Positions 22,556 to 34,940 of a stretch of DNA of 64,000 nucleotides are shown piece by piece. The notes under the pieces are model-generated. The model was not told the origin of the DNA. It did no database searches and was given only the letters and a program-made list of their open reading frames with translations. Source of the stretch: Arenicola marina. Taxonomy: Eukaryota > Annelida > Polychaeta > Arenicolidae. Every line of letters begins with the position of its first letter. Position 1 is the stretch's first letter. The stretch spans positions 33,927,759 through 33,991,758 of the forward strand of contig OZ025249.1 in assembly GCA_964019135.1 (NCBI GenBank). The letters run 5' to 3'. The position numbers were made by a program, and so were the translations under genes.

Positions 22556-24594
22556 AGCGCACGTCGCGGCAGTGCATGCTACAGAGATTAAGGTCGCCCT
22601 GGGTCCAACATCAGCTCCGTCTCGGCTGAACGGGCACAGCCGTTGGGCAGACCTTCACATCTCATGCTGCTAATGTTATTGTCCAAAGGATTGGCTCCAC
22701 CGCTACTCTCACTTCTCAGCATGCCATCGGTGCGAAAAACTCTATGGAAATGCTATGGGAAAACGTTAAGAATTTTTAAAGAACCTTTTTTTTAATCGAA
22801 TTTCGATTAATAACCTTATTTTAATCGAATTGCTATACGACATATTTCGATTAAAACATTTTTTTAATCGAATTTCTTTCGACATTTTCTTACGGGTTGT
22901 TCGTAATATATTGTGTTTAACAGATGGTTAAACACAATTTACAAAAGTTGTCTCCTCCACAGTAAAAACGAAATAAACACTCGATGGGACATAATTGTAA
23001 GATGTGACCAAATATATAAATCGGCTACGCGCCATATAAAATGACATTGACGTTTGTCAATACATTACAGGATTCGCAGCACAGAATGTAAGGAATTGTT
23101 TGCAGGGGCAACAATGTGGTTCAACCAAATGCGATAATGCCGACTGTTTACTCTGACAATCAAAGCGAACTAAACACTCCATGAGGTATAATTGTACATG
23201 TGACCTGGGCTTCCGCATTGCGGTCGACCGCCCCGTACGATTTTGGTCACTCTGTCGCTATGGAACGACATCGGTCACAGCAAATTATTTTCATTTATTG
23301 CGAGCATATCCACTAAATAAATAATTCCTAGTTTAGAAATAGCACCACAAGCAAAATAGTGTAAAATATTAATGAATAAAAGAGAAGAATTTACGGGTTA
23401 TCCCCACTTATTTGAGAAGTATCGTCGTCCAGAGTTTAATATTATCACGCGGGACTGCTCTTGCTCGCCGCGCATCATACCCCACATCCGGGTCCGGTGT
23501 TTCCGGTTTGTTCGCGTCCTTGACTAATCCGCCAAGTTCAAATCCATATATGTCGTACCGTGTGGCGTGCCATCGCGGTGCCCCGCCACACGGTACGCAC
23601 CCCTGATCTATCATTGTTCTTCGCGCGGCACGAATAATCGCGCTGCGTCCTTGTGCAGCAACCTTATTTTAGGTTAGAACGTATACACCAAACCTTAATC
23701 AACTATATTTAAAATATATTCAGCAATCTCTAAGCGCCTTTATGTATAACTTTTTTATCCGCACTGCTTCCTTCTTTAGCATATAGCAGTTGTATAGACT
23801 GGTGGCCTATGGACGGCCCTGCGTGTTGGCAATCCAGTGAGTGGGTAGAGGGTTTATATGGCATAGTTGTCAAGGTCATCGATGGCTTTCAAACTGCTCG
23901 GCCATTATACTTGAGAGCAAGGGCTAAGCCAGACCCTTTACCCGCACAGAGATACAGTGAGATATCTAGCGCGTCTTCGTCGGCAATGTAAGTGACAGGT
24001 TTAAAGTTTAAATGTGGAGGATTGCCTGTCGGGGTAGGACAGTTCGCTGAAACGCCGACTTGATTCGAATGCGCCGTAGAAAGCGTATATTCGAATATGT
24101 TTGATAGATCTGCCAATTCTTTGGCGGATCGATGATACAAAAGTTGATGATTCGCCAAATCACAAAACTATTGGTGAAGGGGGTGAATATGAATTCATAT
24201 AATATATTTGTTTACTTCTACGGTAGTCTATAGATACGAGTAATATCAGTACTCCAGTACGGTACTCAAATCAACGATGATCCATTATTCCTCACTGATA
24301 ACTGTCATCAATAACCTGCGTGTTCCTTCATGAGTAACAGCCCACCACCCACCCCCGTTACTTGTCTTTGTTGTCGCCGAGTAAATATATCCCATATGTT
24401 TCTTCGCAAAGGGTCGGATTTCCCCCGGAGACATGGTTTTCCTATTGTCGTCACATCACATTAACTATGCAAGCGTCCTAAATACATAATCTTTACTTCT
24501 CCCATACATTTCATTACCGTATTTGTCAGCGGCAGCGGAACATGAAATATTTGTTCTAGCCAATGTGTAATTATCAAGACATCAGTAAAACATA
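22556..24594. other. Intergenic, no gene seen
   Basis: The region 22780-22885 is a cluster of AATCGAATTTCGATT-type palindromes. A loosely duplicated segment (AAACACTC...ATAATTGTA) occurs near 22975 and 23170. The segment 23455-23570 is distantly similar to 38400-38510 (shared GCGTCCTTGAC and TATCGTACC blocks). No coding evidence. Confidence 0.45.
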
Positions 24595-24740
24595 AAATGA
24601 ATTTTTACGTTTGTGCCAAATCGTTTTTATGTTTGTGCCAAATCGTTTTTACGTTTGTGACAAATCGTTTTTACGTTTGTGACAAAGTCGTTTTTACGTT
24701 TGTGACAAAGTCGTTTTTACGTTTGTGAGCTACCGCGTTT
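24595..24740. repeat. 22-23 bp tandem repeat
   Basis: Six to seven units of the type TTTTTACGTTTGTGACAAA with one-base length variants, decaying into related GTTTGTG-rich sequence up to about 24950. Confidence 0.88.
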
Positions 24741-26699
24741 TAAAAAAAATATTTTGTGGCCTCTGTTGTTTTATGTTTGTGACCATGCGATGTTTATGTT
24801 TGTTGTCATTTCTTTAACGTTTGTACATTTTGCCTTTGTGACCCGGATTGTATTTGACCTTTATGTGTGTGGTCATGTTTACGTTAGTCACCGCAAGTGT
24901 TTATCCATTTTTTAGCTGGTAGTCGTTTTTTTTTTACGTGTGTGGCCCCAGTTTTGCTATTTTGATTAATGCGATTTCAGTGAAACCATTAATTAAAATA
25001 CGAAACTCGTTATTGAAAGACATTCTTATTCGTTTATCTTCAAATGACAAAATTAACATTGAACTAAGCAACAACATGGCACCATCAATTTAGTTTGCGC
25101 GTCCTTCGCATAGCGTTGCGACAGCTACACAAATGCACGAGGGCTGGTTCTCCCGATGTAGGAACAATTTACTTATTTCACGTTCCCCAGCAATGCCCCA
25201 TAACGTTGACAACTGCTCGCATTCCAGATCACCCTAAGTGATATTATGGGAGAACATGCCGTCGCGATGGAGTCTTGAGGTCCATTGAGCAGCATTTTCA
25301 ATGGCGCCGCATCAATTATTTACTCAACCCAACGGGATATGAATAGTTCATCACTCACTGACGAGGCGGTTGGGAGGCAGATGTCGTGCACCTGCACGTT
25401 GTGCTTGGCAGATTTGTCGGGTTATCAACGGATTGCTACAAACATACATCCCACCGTTCACCAACTTATACGGCGTGTTTCACAGTGTGTGTCTTAAACA
25501 GTAAATGCAAATGTACTGTAATAATCATATGTATCAACCGTATCAATTTTGTTAACAAACTACTCGTAATATTACGTTAATTGGTAAAAACAAAGCTTAC
25601 CCTGTGGTAAATCCAGTAACGGAAATTATGCGTTTCGCTTGGTTCTAAACTACGATCCTTTCTGGGGATGAGATGGACTTGATCAGTCGGCTTCAACCGT
25701 CCAGCGTGGTATATAGTGGTAACATGCGCTATTTACCAGTCTTCTTCCCACATTTGGTGGAGCGCTGACGAGATTTACCGCGACAGTTATTCAGTGGTCG
25801 GCTGCATCGCTACATGCGGGCTGGCAGAAATATGCCCTTTATTCCAAATACGAATGGGAGCAATCAGCTTGCCGTCGGCCGGCGCAGCCCACGCCTCCGC
25901 TGTGGCGTGCTCGGCGGTGGCAGGTGATTGGTTGAGGAAAGGTTGTTTGACGCCAGGGCGTCAGCCCTGATACCTGTTACATACATATATACATAGTCTG
26001 TCAATGGCAGTGTCGGGGCCGGTCGCTCACGGCATAGCATACTACATGGCATACCGCCCAGTCCAGCCCGGGGTGGCATGGCGAGGATGTGGCAAGGGCG
26101 GCACTGACAAGGGTAATAGCCAACATATACGTCGCCTATATTATAGGGCGAGAAAGACCACATAAACTATGGAAGGTGGGAGGGACATCGGGGTGGAGGG
26201 ACATGGAAGGAATGATATTGGGATGCAGAAATTAAGGGCGGGGGTGTGAGGAAGAAGAGGAGGAGGGGAGGGCATAATACGAGGGGGAGATGATGAGGTA
26301 ATTACCCCCATTTGCCTGTCAGTGTGATGGGAATAGGTGTCCAAGCGGCGCGACTTAATAGCGGGTGGGGGGAGGGGTGGTGCAGTTCATAATGCTTACA
26401 TGACGTCACGATCTGAATAGACGTACATCACCAGTCACTTCGCCAAGAAATGTAGCAGTCGAGGCTTAAAGTACACTGATATTAACGACGACGTTAATCG
26501 GAGATGGTCTGTACTTAATTACGAGAGCTTAATACTAAACAGCGTAACAGTCAGCCGTCGTTGTCCCCCAGGCATACGCGTTCCCTGTACAATTATGATC
26601 ATGGTGACCGGTAGTACATGGATCTGAGGGAATTATCGTATATTGACATGTTAATTATCAACCAATAATAACCGATGGTCGAAAAGTAGTTGATAAATA
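24741..26699. other. Intergenic, no gene seen
   Basis: Short overlapping frames without domains. A purine-rich stretch spans about 26165-26300. TGACGTCA lies at 26401-26408. Confidence 0.5.
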
Positions 26700-28148
26700 C
26701 CCAGATAGCATGTAAACCTTAATGCAACGTTATATTTTGGTTCGAATGGTTGATATATGGTTTCCAGCTCCTTTACATCGTTAAAACAAAGTATATTTTT
26801 CGTTTATAAGTAAACGTTTGCAAGTTAAGCTGAAAATTACCGTTAGAAACACGTTTACAAAAAGCCTAAGGTCGCAACCAAAACGTTTTCGCAACTAAAA
26901 TATCGAAAACTAAAGGGAAAATAAAGTAAGATCTATTTCAATATATAAATTAATGGTTGATTCAAGTTTTGCGGCTACCTCACAACGTTAAACTAACGTT
27001 TATTTAAGCGATCGGAATTTTAAACATATCGAAAAATAAAAGGCAAATAAAGTAAGATTCACAATAGCTTTTCGAATAAAAGTTTAAGGGTTAGAAGTCA
27101 CATAAAATTAAGTTTGCCTTTATATTTATTTGAACCATTTGATACAGGTATAATATAAAACAGGTGTAACAGGCTTTAACATCATAGATTATTCATCATT
27201 GGCATGCCATGTATTCACTTTTCATTCTCTGACTTGGTGGCACTATAAATGTTTTCACGTCGCCATGGCCACCTCATTTCATCTCATTTCATTGGCCAAT
27301 CGATTCATACTCATCGCTCATTGGTCATTACTTGGAGGTGACATGTGACGCGGGCTTTTGTATCGTGGGTACGATCACTTGCTCGAGATCCGTCGCCGTT
27401 GGCACATCGCTGACGGCTTGACTCTTTGTTTATTTACCTGTCATTTCTATTACCAGGTATGTACCTCTCATTTTCATTTCAATTTAACTCCCATTTTCAT
27501 TCATCGATCATATAATTAGACAATCATAAAGTTTATATAATTGTGTCGGACAAAAGTCCTTAACTTGAATTTAGTTATATTTGGTAGCAGCGTTTTATGA
27601 ACGCCTGCACTTGCTCGTGATCCGTCGCCGTTGGCACATCGCTGACGGCTTGACTCTTTGTTTATTTACCTCTCATTTCTATTACCAGGTGTCTAATAAA
27701 CTACCCGAATCTACGCTTGGACTATGTTCTTTATGTCCGCCCGTCGATAACTTCAGTGACGGCAGCAACGGCTACCCAAACTGTCACACAGGCGTCCGTA
27801 GCGCAATTTTTAGCATGCGTGCCTTGCGAGCCAGCCACCGAGATTCAATGCCCGATCCGGCGGCGATGAACATTGACTGGACTGGACTATGACTGGAACT
27901 ACCACACGGGTGCCCATGGCGACCACCCTGGGGCCACCCTTTCGGGAAATACGCAGTGACACAGGGTATAAAGTGGCAGGAAGGCCGACTTTTGCCGATC
28001 GCTGCCGTTAAATATTTGCTTAAAAACGGTTTACTGTTAAAGTTAAAAACGTTAATTTAGCGTTAAATCAATGAGCAAAACTACATAACATAAGACGTTA
28101 ATTAAACGTAGCTGCTAACGTTAATTCACCTTTGGCATGCTATCTGGG
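26700..28148. mobile_element. 1.45-kb element with perfect 13-bp inverted ends
   Basis: CCCAGATAGCATG at 26700-26712 is exactly complementary to CATGCTATCTGGG at 28136-28148. The subterminal regions on both sides are rich in AACGTTA-type motifs, as expected inside one mobile element. Inside, a block of about 85 bp containing CGTCGCCGTTGGCACATCGC is repeated (about 27374-27456 and 27605-27690). No transposase domain is recognisable, so it appears non-autonomous. The target duplication is unclear, and the superfamily is not assigned. Confidence 0.62.
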
Positions 28149-29810
28149 CATATATAAATATATACATATATCCCTACTGCGAAATGTTCAACAAGCATAT
28201 GTAGTCAGGTATGGATATCTAGGTTTTCGTAAAGTCCCATTTCCCATTGCAAATTCGCAAACATATATTCCATAAAAGCGAAGTATTTACATTGTTGTAA
28301 CTGCGCAGTACATAGTTTGCTTTTTAGGATATGGCGGTAGAAAATCGCGAAAAAGTGGCATGATGAACAACCTGGAATAGCGCGGGGTTCGAGCTTCGAA
28401 ACCAAGCGACTACGGTGAAAACTTTAACCGAGAGATTGTTCAATTTTAGACATATCTAATTTCGAGGACCACTGGAATAGCCAGAAGAATCATTAAGCTG
28501 CTTGACAGAATCAAACACTTTCGACTAATACCTTCCCATAGTTATACCTTCCCATATTGGCATTCGTACGGTGTGGGACGTACTGTGTGACCCACGCAGC
28601 CATGTGCTGTGCTTACTGAAGGAGTCAGGCAACCAGGTGTTACAACCTTTATAATACAGACCCGTGTTTTTATTGACACACAGAAACCAACCCCGCGTGC
28701 GTCTATAGATATCTCTGGGCACTAATTACCGCCCAGAAACACTTCACTTGGCACCACTGCTTCCTTTACGTGAGGATGACCTTCAAGTTACCCACGGTCC
28801 CATGCTGACAGCTTCCGTCTGAAGACTTAGTCCATACTCCGTTAAGGATGCCCCCCCCCCGCCTCCTCCTACCTCTACACCGACACCACTGGCATCAGCG
28901 AGAGATCGGCGCGCGCCATGTGACGTGCGGAAGGCGCATGCGCCTTACGCGTCATATCCGATACAGGGCCTAACTTCCGCTTCCCTTCCTTTTCGCCTCC
29001 TTCATTTTGTAATGTAAGAATTAACACTCCCGATGAGAGCATCCTGTGCCATGGACCTACAATGACAGGGAGGCCAATTCCTGGGGGAAGCCATCGCTAA
29101 AACTACTGCTTCTACCATTGTAGTTACACAAAGGGACACATGCAAGGTTAATGGATGGGTGCGGAGGGGGGTGGAGGGGGGGGGGGACCATGGGTTAAGG
29201 TTCCTCCACATCCGCTCACACGTTCGGTTCCCCTTTACTCAGTCCCAGTCAAGCTTATTCACTCAATCCGCTGATCTTACCCAGCTAGTCCACACGAACC
29301 AGGACAGCCATTTTTTGTACTACAATTGCGCTGTGCCTTTGACTATGCGGAAATGAATTATTCACAAACTTACACAATGAAAATCTATATTGCTGTATAT
29401 TTAAAATAGAAAAGTAGTGCCGCTGATGGACTTGGGACTTAGACGATTGTGTCATTCCGTCCGTTATCAAGGCGCACGTTGGTGTCGTTTATTATTTAAC
29501 TCACGCACACCTACGTTGGCAGTTTATGACTATACATCTGAAATAAAGAGCTCTTCATGCATACCATGATGATATACATTTATTTATTTACCATGATATC
29601 TCGAGGAACCAATGTATCTAGGATGATCTTGCTGGCTTGTGCACCATGTCCTTGTCGATGGTCAGTGGCTGGCAGTTGAATGCCCGCTGTCGTTGATGAG
29701 CCAGCACATGACTATCCCCGTAGAAAGTTTGGTAAATCTAAACCGTAAGGTTCCCATGAGAGCGTTCATACTACTTGATATATCTGGAAACTCTACTTTC
29801 AAACATGAGC
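28149..29810. other. Intergenic, no gene seen
   Basis: Includes C/G runs near 28851 and 29165-29188. Short frames only, none recognisable. Confidence 0.5.
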
Positions 29811-30045
29811 TTGAACCGTCCCATCGAATCCCATATGAAAGCTCAGCATTATCACTAACGTAATTTCGGGTACACAATTTAAAAAAGATAAACAAATTTG
29901 GCCCAAGATCCTGATGTTTTCACTTTATATTATTTGCTGTTATGTACATTAGATTAATAATGAGATATCGACAAGAAAAATGCTTGCAAGACAGAGGAAC
30001 GGTCCCATATAAATAGTACTCGCTAAGTGGCGCCACGGGGATATG
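29811..30045 (+). repeat. Dispersed repeat (family D), copy 1
   Basis: Shares ordered blocks with 57163-57385: TGAACCGT near the start, TTATATTATTTGCTGTTATG, a TTAATA..TGAGATAT block, and GTACTCG followed by GCGCCACGG at the end. Diverged and unrecognised. Confidence 0.65.
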
Positions 30046-31054
30046 CTACCTTAGTGGAAACAAATATTTTGTTCAAAATATTAAGCATGCATTGCCTCAG
30101 GTATAACGTTTTGTACTGGTTGGATGTTCCGATGAGTTTCCTTTGTGTTTCAACAAGAATCGCTGCGAAAAATCTCTCGCCATTTTTCTTGCATCCAGTA
30201 TACGAGATCATATTTGACTGTTCCTCAGTTATAGACTTATCAAATATTGTGCTTACTGGCCTATCGCACATATATTTTACAAGTGGTTGTTATGGACTTC
30301 TCAGACCAACAATAGGTCATATCTGCTATTTTTTTTATATTTTCGTTCTTATAGGGTCTTTAATTCTTTCTCTACTCTAGTCTAGCGATGTGACGTGATT
30401 ACGTCACGATGACGTCTGCTCTACGAAACATTCAGCTCAGTCGCAACATTCGGCTGTGATTTGTTTGTAGACCAGAACCCAAAAAGGGCACTGAAATTCA
30501 GGTCCAGTGTATCAAAATCTTGCAATGCTGTCATCCATGACAGAATACATCTACAACTTACAGTAAAACAACCTACATCTATATCTTAGTTACAAATACA
30601 GCCCTATTTTCCACGAAAGAATATTTTAAGCAGGAATTATGTGTTTAGGCTATTAGTGTATAAGAACACACTTATTCTAGGCCTACTATTTCCAATAAAG
30701 AACAGGGTATGTTGTTATATCATCGTTGTCTCGTGCGAGAAAGTGTTGATTTCTTGTGTAGGCCTATTACGTCATTAAAATTCTGTCTGCTGTCATCTTT
30801 TAATCTCAGCAGCAAGGAGTTATTCTCTTGACCCCAAGGTGGCCAGGCGTTAGCGATTAATTAATCTTAGCCTGTGTCTCCTAACCTGCAATACCTCTGT
30901 AATGCGTATGTATTCATGTAACAACAGATTTATTGGTTTTGGTTAAATAAATGAAATGAACTCTGAACTCTGACTCTACCTTGAAACTTCATGTGACTTA
31001 TGAAGGTTGGAGTCAAACTTGCTTAAATCAGTCAAATCAATCAAGGGCTGCATA
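30046..31054. other. Intergenic, no gene seen
   Basis: A 117-codon frame at 30027-30380 has no recognisable domain. No other feature. Confidence 0.45.
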
Positions 31055-31300
31055 TGAAAAGAGGGTGGGTGGAATTACCCAAATACCCCCCTTGTCTTTG
31101 AGAAATTGCAACAATTGCGGGGAACTTCTAGTGTAAGAGAAGGCTAAGATAAGCATAAGTATAGACAGCAAGCCGAAGCCACACGACCGCCGTACTGAAA
31201 ATAGCCATTTTCTCGCCCTTCGTACGTCGCGACATTTCTTACCAGACCACCACTGTACACTGTGTTGCCAATGTGACCCGCTTTATGAAAGGACATGATA
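31055..31300 (+). repeat. Dispersed repeat (family E), copy 1
   Basis: GGGTGGGTGGAATTACCCAA and, about 180 bp on, CCAATGTGACCCGCTTTATG occur in the same order at 31930-32190. The copies are about 0.88 kb apart and diverged. Confidence 0.6.
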
Positions 31301-31589
31301 TAAATTATCCATTTCCCGATTCACGGTTATTCAATATTAAAATTTCCAGTTGACCATTAATGCAAATCCATGATCACGACGGTCGGCTAATACCCCATTC
31401 CCAGTTCACGAAGAATTATTTGCCTCATTGCCACCCCCCCCCCCCCCACCCCCACCAAGCACCGACTACATCAAGCTACCAGCCTCCCAACCCCACCAGC
31501 CGCTTCACACACCCTCGGCCGTCCCATCGACTGTCTGCCCTTCCCTCAGCTGGTGCCGCACTCCACATAGCACGTTTCTATACCAGAAC

Positions 31590-31915
31590 AAAACGTGATG
31601 GCTATTTTTAAAGTTGCTATATCTTATCAAGGTCATGATATAGCGACACAATGCCGACTTCAAAAGGGGCTGGAATACATGATATGAGGTCAGCTTCCAT
31701 ATCAAATCCTGGAGGTCTAACGATTCCGCTACTCAGTATCCGATTCGCAATTAGAACCTTTGAGCCATTTATAAGCAAAATGTATGGCTTACTTCCCGAG
31801 GGTTTATGTCCATTGCCAGTGTTTATATCACGAAAATAATTCCTATGTCCATGCTTTCGCATTGCGATTCTGCTACGAATATCTGCAAGGAAGGTTTCCT
31901 GGGGAAGTCCATCTG
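31590..31915 (+). repeat. Dispersed repeat (family F), copy 1
   Basis: Colinear with 36965-37255: ATTTTTAAAGTTG, GCGACACAATGC, GACTTCAAAAG, CATTTATAAGC and TGCGATT followed by CGAATATCTGC. Substitutions are frequent, so it is an old copy. Confidence 0.65.
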
Positions 31916-31929
31916 TTGCCAAAGTCCAA

Positions 31930-32190
31930 CGGAATATAAAAAGGGGGTGGGTGGGATTATCCAAATGCCCCCTTGTCTCAAATAAAGGAGTGACCATAAT
32001 TTCCCCGCCGTTCTTAGGGGGTCCCCCTTCTGACGACGAGCCTCGCGTTGCGAGGTGATTACGTCACGGTGTGTGTGGGGGGGGGGGGGGGCTGCTGTTT
32101 TCATGAAACAGATAAGTCGCCACGAAGTGTACGACCAGACAACCACCGCACATTGTCTTCCAATGTGACCCGCTTTATGAAACAGGACGC
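31930..32190 (+). repeat. Dispersed repeat (family E), copy 2
   Basis: Second copy of the 31055-31300 repeat, containing GGGTGGGATTATCCAAATGC and CCAATGTGACCCGCTTTATG. An 18-base G run near 32076-32091 lies inside it. Confidence 0.6.
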
Positions 32191-32387
32191 TGCACCGAGC
32201 GAGCATAACTCACTTGCCTGGGCGTCCCGCTGACAGGTGAACAGTGAAGAATGGGGCCACTAATATAGTGATAGGGTACTAAGTGCTAAGGGCTATACAG
32301 TCTCGTTCGCCAAGACGGTCTGTGTATGTACATGCCGTTCATTTTCCACTGCAAATGGGAAATAGAAAATGCAAAATGTTGGCTCCA

Positions 32388-33797
32388 GGCGCTGGCTATG
32401 GCTACCGGCGTCGGCTATGGCTCCGGTCTCTGGGCTATGGCTCCTGGCGTGGGATATGGCTCTGGGCTCCTGGCGTGGCATATGGCTCTGGGCTCCTGGC
32501 GTGGCATATGGCTCTGGGCTCCTGGCGTGGGATATGGCTCTGGGGTCCTGGCGTGGGATATGGCTCTGGGCTCCTGGCGTGGGATATGGCTCTGGGCTCC
32601 TGGCGGGAGATATGGCTCTGGGCTCCTGGCGTGGGATATGGCTCTGGGCTCCTGGCGTGGGATATGGCTCTGGGCTCCTGGCGTGGGATATGGCTCTGGC
32701 TCCGGTCTCTGGGCTATGGCTCCTGGCGTGGGATATGGCTCTGGGCTCCTGGCGTGGGATATGGCTCTGGGCTCCTGGTGTGGGATATGGCTCTGGGCTC
32801 CTGGCGTGGGATATGGCTCTGGCTCCGGTCTCTGGGCTATGGCTCCTGGCGTGGGATATGGCTCTGGGCTCCTGGCGTGGGATATGGCTCTGGACTCCTG
32901 GCGTGGGATATGGCTCTGGGCTCCTGGCGTGGGATATGGCTCTGGGCTCCTGGCGTGGGATATGGCTCTGGCTCCGGTCTCTGGGCTATGGCTCCTGGCG
33001 TGGGATATGGCTCTGAGCTCCTGGCGTGGGATATGGCTCTGGGCTCCTGGCGGGGGATATGGCTCTGGGCTCCTGGCGTGGCATATGGCTATGGCTCCTG
33101 GCGTGGGATATGGCTCTGTGGTCCTGGCGTGGGATATGGCTCTGGGCTCCTGGCGTGGGATATGGCTCTGGGCTCCTGGCGTGGGATATGGCTCTGGGCT
33201 CCTGGCGTGGGATATAGCTCTGGGCTCCTGGCGTGGGATATGGCTCTGGGCTGCTGGCGTGTGATATGGCTCTGGGCTCCTGGCGTGGGATATGGCTCTG
33301 GGCTTCTGGCGTGGGATATGGCTCTGGGCTCCTGGCGTGGGATATGGCTCTGGCTCCGGTCTCTGGGCTATGGCTCCTGGCGTGGGATATGGCTCTGGGC
33401 TCCTGGCGTGGGATATGGCTCTGGGCTTCTGGTGTGGGATATGGCTCTGGGCTCCTGGCGTGGGATATGGCTCTGGCTCCGGTCTCTGGGCTATGGCTCC
33501 TGGCGTGGGATATGGCTCTGGGCTCCTGGCGTGGGATATGGCTCTGGACTCCTGGCGTGGGATATGGCTCTGGGCTCCTGGCGTGGGATATGGCTCTGGG
33601 CTCCTGGCGTGGAATATGGCTCTGGCTCCGGTCTCTGGGCTATGGCTCCTGGCGTGGGATATGGCTCTGGGCTCCTGGCGTGGAATATGGCTCCGGGCTC
33701 CTGGCGGGGGATATGGCTCTGGGCTCCTGGCGGGGGATATGGCTCTGGGCTCCTGGCGTAGGGTATAGCTCTGGGCTCCGGGCTATGGATCTGGGCG
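32388..33797. repeat. 26-bp minisatellite, about 53 units
   Basis: The unit is GGCTCCTGGCGTGGGATATG plus GCTCTG. A longer variant carrying GGCTCCGGTCTCTGGGCTAT recurs at intervals, giving a higher-order pattern. Three plus frames stay open for up to 492 codons because 26-bp units cycle through all frames without stops; I do not call a protein. Confidence 0.95.
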
Positions 33798-33818
33798 TCT
33801 GGATATGATTCAGCACGT

Positions 33819-33980
33819 GGAGCCATAGCCGTCGCCCGGAGCCATAGCCGTCGCCCGGAGCCATAGCCGTCGCCCGGAGCCATAGCCCAGAGGCCGAAGC
33901 CACAACCCAGAGACCGGAGCCATAGCCCGCACCCGGAGCCATAGCCCAGAGGTCGAAGCCCGAAGCCAGAGCCCGTGCTC
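33819..33980. repeat. Short inverted array complementary to the 26-bp repeat variant
   Basis: 19-bp units GAGCCATAGCCGTCGCCCG, then segments complementary to the GGCTATGG/CCGGTCTCTGGG variant of the preceding array. It forms the opposite arm of the foldback-like unit. Confidence 0.8.
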
Positions 33981-34416
33981 GGTACGTGCGCTAGTCACCT
34001 CATTCAATTGAGAAATAGGAAATGGGTTTGTTTTTCCATTTTTCACTTGCGTTTTGCAATAGGAAATGGGTAAATGAAAGATGTACCTTTAACCCATTAC
34101 CCATCAAAAGATGGGTGAAAGGAAAAATAAAAGGCATATCCTCTTCCCATTACTCATTTCAAACAAGTAAAAGAAAATGAGCCAACATGTTGCTTTTCTA
34201 TTTCCCATTTGCAAATGGAAAATGAATGGCATACACATACACGGACCCAAGACTTCCGGTTTACCTATTTTGGAGATAGACAAACGAAGCACGCGTTCGG
34301 AACGAGTTTAGAATATCCGCGCACAGTGGTATCAAGACTACCTGTGACGTAGGCGTCACGTATGTTTGGCATCCGTTCGTCTGCGAAAGACGATGGATTT
34401 GCAGCTTTCTTTTGGT

Positions 34417-34940
34417 TTAAGCTTTACGATTTGCATCGCGGCGTTTGCGCTTATGACTGAATAAATCTTGCATACGATGACCGTTCCCAAGCCAACGAAG
34501 ATGTCTTTGCTTTACAAGAGCACGAATGCTTGGTAGATTGGCCCTGGCTAACACGTCAGCATTCGTTGCCTTGTCTTGCCAAGATATGCCTAAAATGTTT
34601 CGCAGACAACGAACATTGAAGTCATTCAATTTACTTTCTTGGCCACAATATGTATTCCACGTTTCACTGCCATAGAGCAAGCTACTTAGCCCTGTAGATT
34701 AGCATTTTGGTGCAAAAGGTTAGTCTTGAATTTTGCCAGGCACGTTTGTTCAACCTACTAAATGTGGTGGCTGCCTTCCCAATGCGAGTATTTATTTCCT
34801 CGTCCAGGGATAGATTATCCGTGACGGTACTTCCCAGGTAACAACACTTATTAACCACCTCTAAAGGCATGTTATTAAGGGTAATCACTGGCGGTGTGAT
34901 AGCCCCTTGGCTCAGTACGACTGTGTTTAACACGTATAAT
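34417..34940 (-). pseudogene. LINE reverse-transcriptase 3' fragment, frameshifted
   Basis: Two minus-strand segments continue each other. 34682-34933 encodes the YLGSTVTDNLSLDEEI and RIGKAATTFSRL motifs, and 34417-34680 encodes LLYGSETW, RCLRNILGISWQD and RHLRWLG. These motifs are typical of the region after the catalytic palm in endonuclease-type non-LTR retrotransposon polyproteins. A stop and frameshift at about 34682 separate them. The catalytic motifs and the endonuclease are absent, so this is a 5'-truncated dead copy. The LINE clade is not assigned. Confidence 0.85.

Larger units (their letters stand above)
32318..34247. mobile_element. Foldback-like unit: inverted flanks around tandem arrays
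   Basis: The 67-bp left flank 32318-32384 (containing CAAATGGGAAATAGAAAA) is about 88% complementary to 34181-34247. Between them lie a 26-bp array in one orientation and a short array in the opposite orientation. This layout resembles foldback elements with tandem-repeat-bearing arms. No coding capacity and no clear target duplication were seen. Confidence 0.55.

Noticed and set aside
27374-27690. LTR retrotransposon suggested by a duplicated block and a TTTGGTAGCAGCG primer-site-like motif
   Set aside because: The duplicated block is only about 85 bp, lacks TG...CA ends, and lies inside the 26700-28148 inverted-repeat element; no gag or pol is visible.
32283-33808. 492- and 312-codon Gly/Trp-rich frames in the 26-bp array
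   Set aside because: Stop-free 26-bp units cycle through all three frames, so all plus frames are open; not a silk- or cuticle-like gene on this evidence.
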